In this document: in pieces, positions 3,843-5,191 of the stretch
How the letters are laid out: every line of letters starts with the position of its first letter
Numbering within the stretch: position 1 is the stretch's first letter
DNA from: Chloroflexota bacterium
Lineage (GTDB): Bacteria; Chloroflexota; Anaerolineae; Promineifilales; Promineifilaceae
Direction: 5' to 3'
DNA: 5,191 nucleotides
Assembly (NCBI GenBank): GCA_020353135.1
Contig: CP070688.1
Location: 618,746-623,936, forward strand
Notes under the pieces: generated by a model
Seen by the model: only the letters and a program-made list of their open reading frames with translations
Told to the model about the DNA's origin: nothing
Databases searched by the model: none
Position numbers and translations under genes: made by a program

Positions 3843-5191
3843 ATGCCCTGTCTGAAGCTATTTTTACTCGGACCGCCTCGCTTTGAGCGCGATGGCGAGC
3901 CGCTCAAGTTCGATACTCGGAAGAATATCGCCCTTGTCGCCTACCTCGCCGTAACCGGCAGCAGCCACAGCCGCGAGACCTTGACCACTTTGCTCTGGCC
4001 CGAACTTGAGCCCGGCCGCGCTCGAGCGGGGCTTCGTCGCAATCTCTCGGTGCTCAAGAAGGCCCTTGGGGGCGAGTGGCTAGAGGTTGACCGGGAAACG
4101 ATAGGAGTCGACCCTGGCGCTGACTTCTACCTCGACGTAAATCACTTCGGCCAGTTGCAAGGGGCCTGTTTAGAACACGACCACAGCGATGCTGGCCTTT
4201 GCCGTGAATGCCTGGCTACGCTTGCCCAGGCGGCCGAACTGTATCGTGGAGATTTTTTGGCCGGTTTCACGTTGCGTGATAGCCTTAACTTCGACGAATG
4301 GCAGTTCTTTGAAGCCGAAAGCCTGCGCCGGGAGTTGGCCTTTGTCCTGGAGCGATTGGTCTACAGTCATGCCGCCCAGCGGGAATACGGTTCGGCCGTC
4401 CCCTATGCTCGCCGCTGGTTGGCCCTCGACCCATTTCACGAGCCAGCCCACCGCTGTTTGATGCACCTGTACGCCGAGTCGGGCCAGCAGGCGGCCGCCT
4501 TGCGCCAGTACCGCGAATGCCAGCGGCTTCTGGAAGAGGAATTGGGCGTTCCGCCTGACGACGAGACCGCCCGACTATTCAAGGCCATCAAAGGCAAACA
4601 GGACCTACCAAGTCTGGGAAGACGTGTCGCCGTCGTTTCAGATCCGGACTTATTGGGCGGCCGCTACCGCCTCGGCGATGAACTTGGCCGGGGCAGCGTC
4701 GGCGTCGTCTATCGGGCCCACGATCTACTGCTCGATCGTGAAGTAGCTATTAAGGTTTGTTCGGCGACAACACTGGGCGCGGACGACCGCGTCCGGTTGT
4801 TGAACGAAGCCCAGGCGGCCGCCAAACTCAATCATGCCAACATCGTCAGCGTCTACGATGCCGGTGAGAGTGAAGATACATCGTTTATTGTGACAGAGCT
4901 GGTTGCAGGCGAAACCCTTCACGATCGTCGCCCACAGGGCATGGACGATATCCTGGCCATCGCCCAACAGGTATGCGCCGCCCTGGATCACGCTCACTCG
5001 CACGGCATCGTCCATCGCGATCTCAAGCCGGAAAACATCATCATCGGCGATGACGGCGTCGCCAAACTGACCGACTTCGGCCTGGCCCGGCCGGTGGCCT
5101 CGCGCGTCACCAGCGAAGGCGCCATCATCGGCACCGTATACTATCTGGCGCCAGAACTCGCCTTGGGCAAACGTTTCGACGGCCGCGCCGA
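3843..5191 (+). CDS. Winged helix-BTAD-Ser/Thr protein kinase fusion (3' end outside window)
   Basis: The frame is open for 449 codons to the window edge. Residues 1-95 form an OmpR-like winged helix (LLWPELEPGRARAG, 50-63). The BTAD spans about 97-245, with LYRGDFLAGF (133-142) and CQRLLEEELG (226-235). The kinase starts at about 272: glycine loop G282-x-G284-x2-G287, VAIK with K304, likely alpha-C Glu E322, HRD at 391-393 with K395 and N398, DFG at 411-413 and APE at 436-438. All catalytic residues are present, so it should be an active RD-type kinase. AfsR/SARP proteins activate transcription through the winged helix and BTAD; fusion to a kinase suggests regulation by phosphorylation, of itself or of other proteins. 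No membrane helix is seen in this part, but further domains may lie beyond the window. It is a diverged paralogue of the left gene, without that gene's stop, and is transcribed divergently from the repeat-protein gene. Confidence 0.92.
   Translation, partial: MPCLKLFLLGPPRFERDGEPLKFDTRKNIALVAYLAVTGSSHSRETLTTLLWPELEPGRARAGLRRNLSVLKKALGGEWLEVDRETIGVDPGADFYLDVNHFGQLQGACLEHDHSDAGLCRECLATLAQAAELYRGDFLAGFTLRDSLNFDEWQFFEAESLRRELAFVLERLVYSHAAQREYGSAVPYARRWLALDPFHEPAHRCLMHLYAESGQQAAALRQYRECQRLLEEELGVPPDDETARLFKAIKGKQDLPSLGRRVAVVSDPDLLGGRYRLGDELGRGSVGVVYRAHDLLLDREVAIKVCSATTLGADDRVRLLNEAQAAAKLNHANIVSVYDAGESEDTSFIVTELVAGETLHDRRPQGMDDILAIAQQVCAALDHAHSHGIVHRDLKPENIIIGDDGVAKLTDFGLARPVASRVTSEGAIIGTVYYLAPELALGKRFDGRA

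Noticed and set aside
4170..4466. 98-codon minus-strand frame inside the right regulator
   Set aside because: Shadow of the BTAD coding sequence; the plus frame has motifs across its entire length.

Overview
The window holds two large multidomain signalling genes, both cut by the window edges, with one small membrane repeat-protein gene between them. The large genes share an architecture: an OmpR-like winged helix, a bacterial transcriptional activator domain (BTAD, AfsR/SARP family), then a Hanks-type Ser/Thr kinase. The left one continues into an nSTAND1-type NTPase module. BTAD-kinase and kinase-nSTAND fusions in moderately GC-rich DNA suggest a Chloroflexota (Anaerolineae/Caldilineae-like) bacterium or metagenomic contig. 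This is inferred from protein style alone; there is no rRNA or housekeeping marker here.

Layout. Positions 2364 to 1 (minus) carry the left gene. It starts with GTG behind a good GGAGG site and reads in one frame to the window edge, except for a single in-frame TAA at 1099-1101. That stop sits two codons before the kinase DFG motif, where the paralogue on the right has lysine (AAA). The first 421 codons encode the winged helix, BTAD and the first part of the kinase. The 366 codons after the stop encode the rest of the kinase and an nSTAND1 domain with Walker A and B. Positions 2365-3092 (728 bp) hold no gene I can support, but contain inverted repeats, a cluster of TTGAC/GTCAA half-sites and a possible extended -10. 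Positions 3548-3093 (minus) encode a 151-residue protein with one membrane helix and 3.7 tandem copies of a 25-residue repeat (consensus FLAANPELxLARRYAAE plus a variable linker). Positions 3549-3842 are a divergent regulatory region. Positions 3843-5191 (plus) encode the right winged helix-BTAD-kinase protein, which leaves the window just after the APE motif.

How they may work together (inference): BTAD-kinase proteins are probably one-polypeptide sensors/regulators in which DNA binding, phosphorylation and, in the left gene, an NTPase switch are fused. The repeat protein is divergently transcribed from the right regulator and shares its intergenic region, so it is a candidate target or partner. 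Both BTADs carry the same HxH-x5-CxxC constellation, which looks like a metal or redox site. Upstream DNA of the two regulator genes shares an exact 12-mer, TCGGGCAATTAG, which may be a common binding site.
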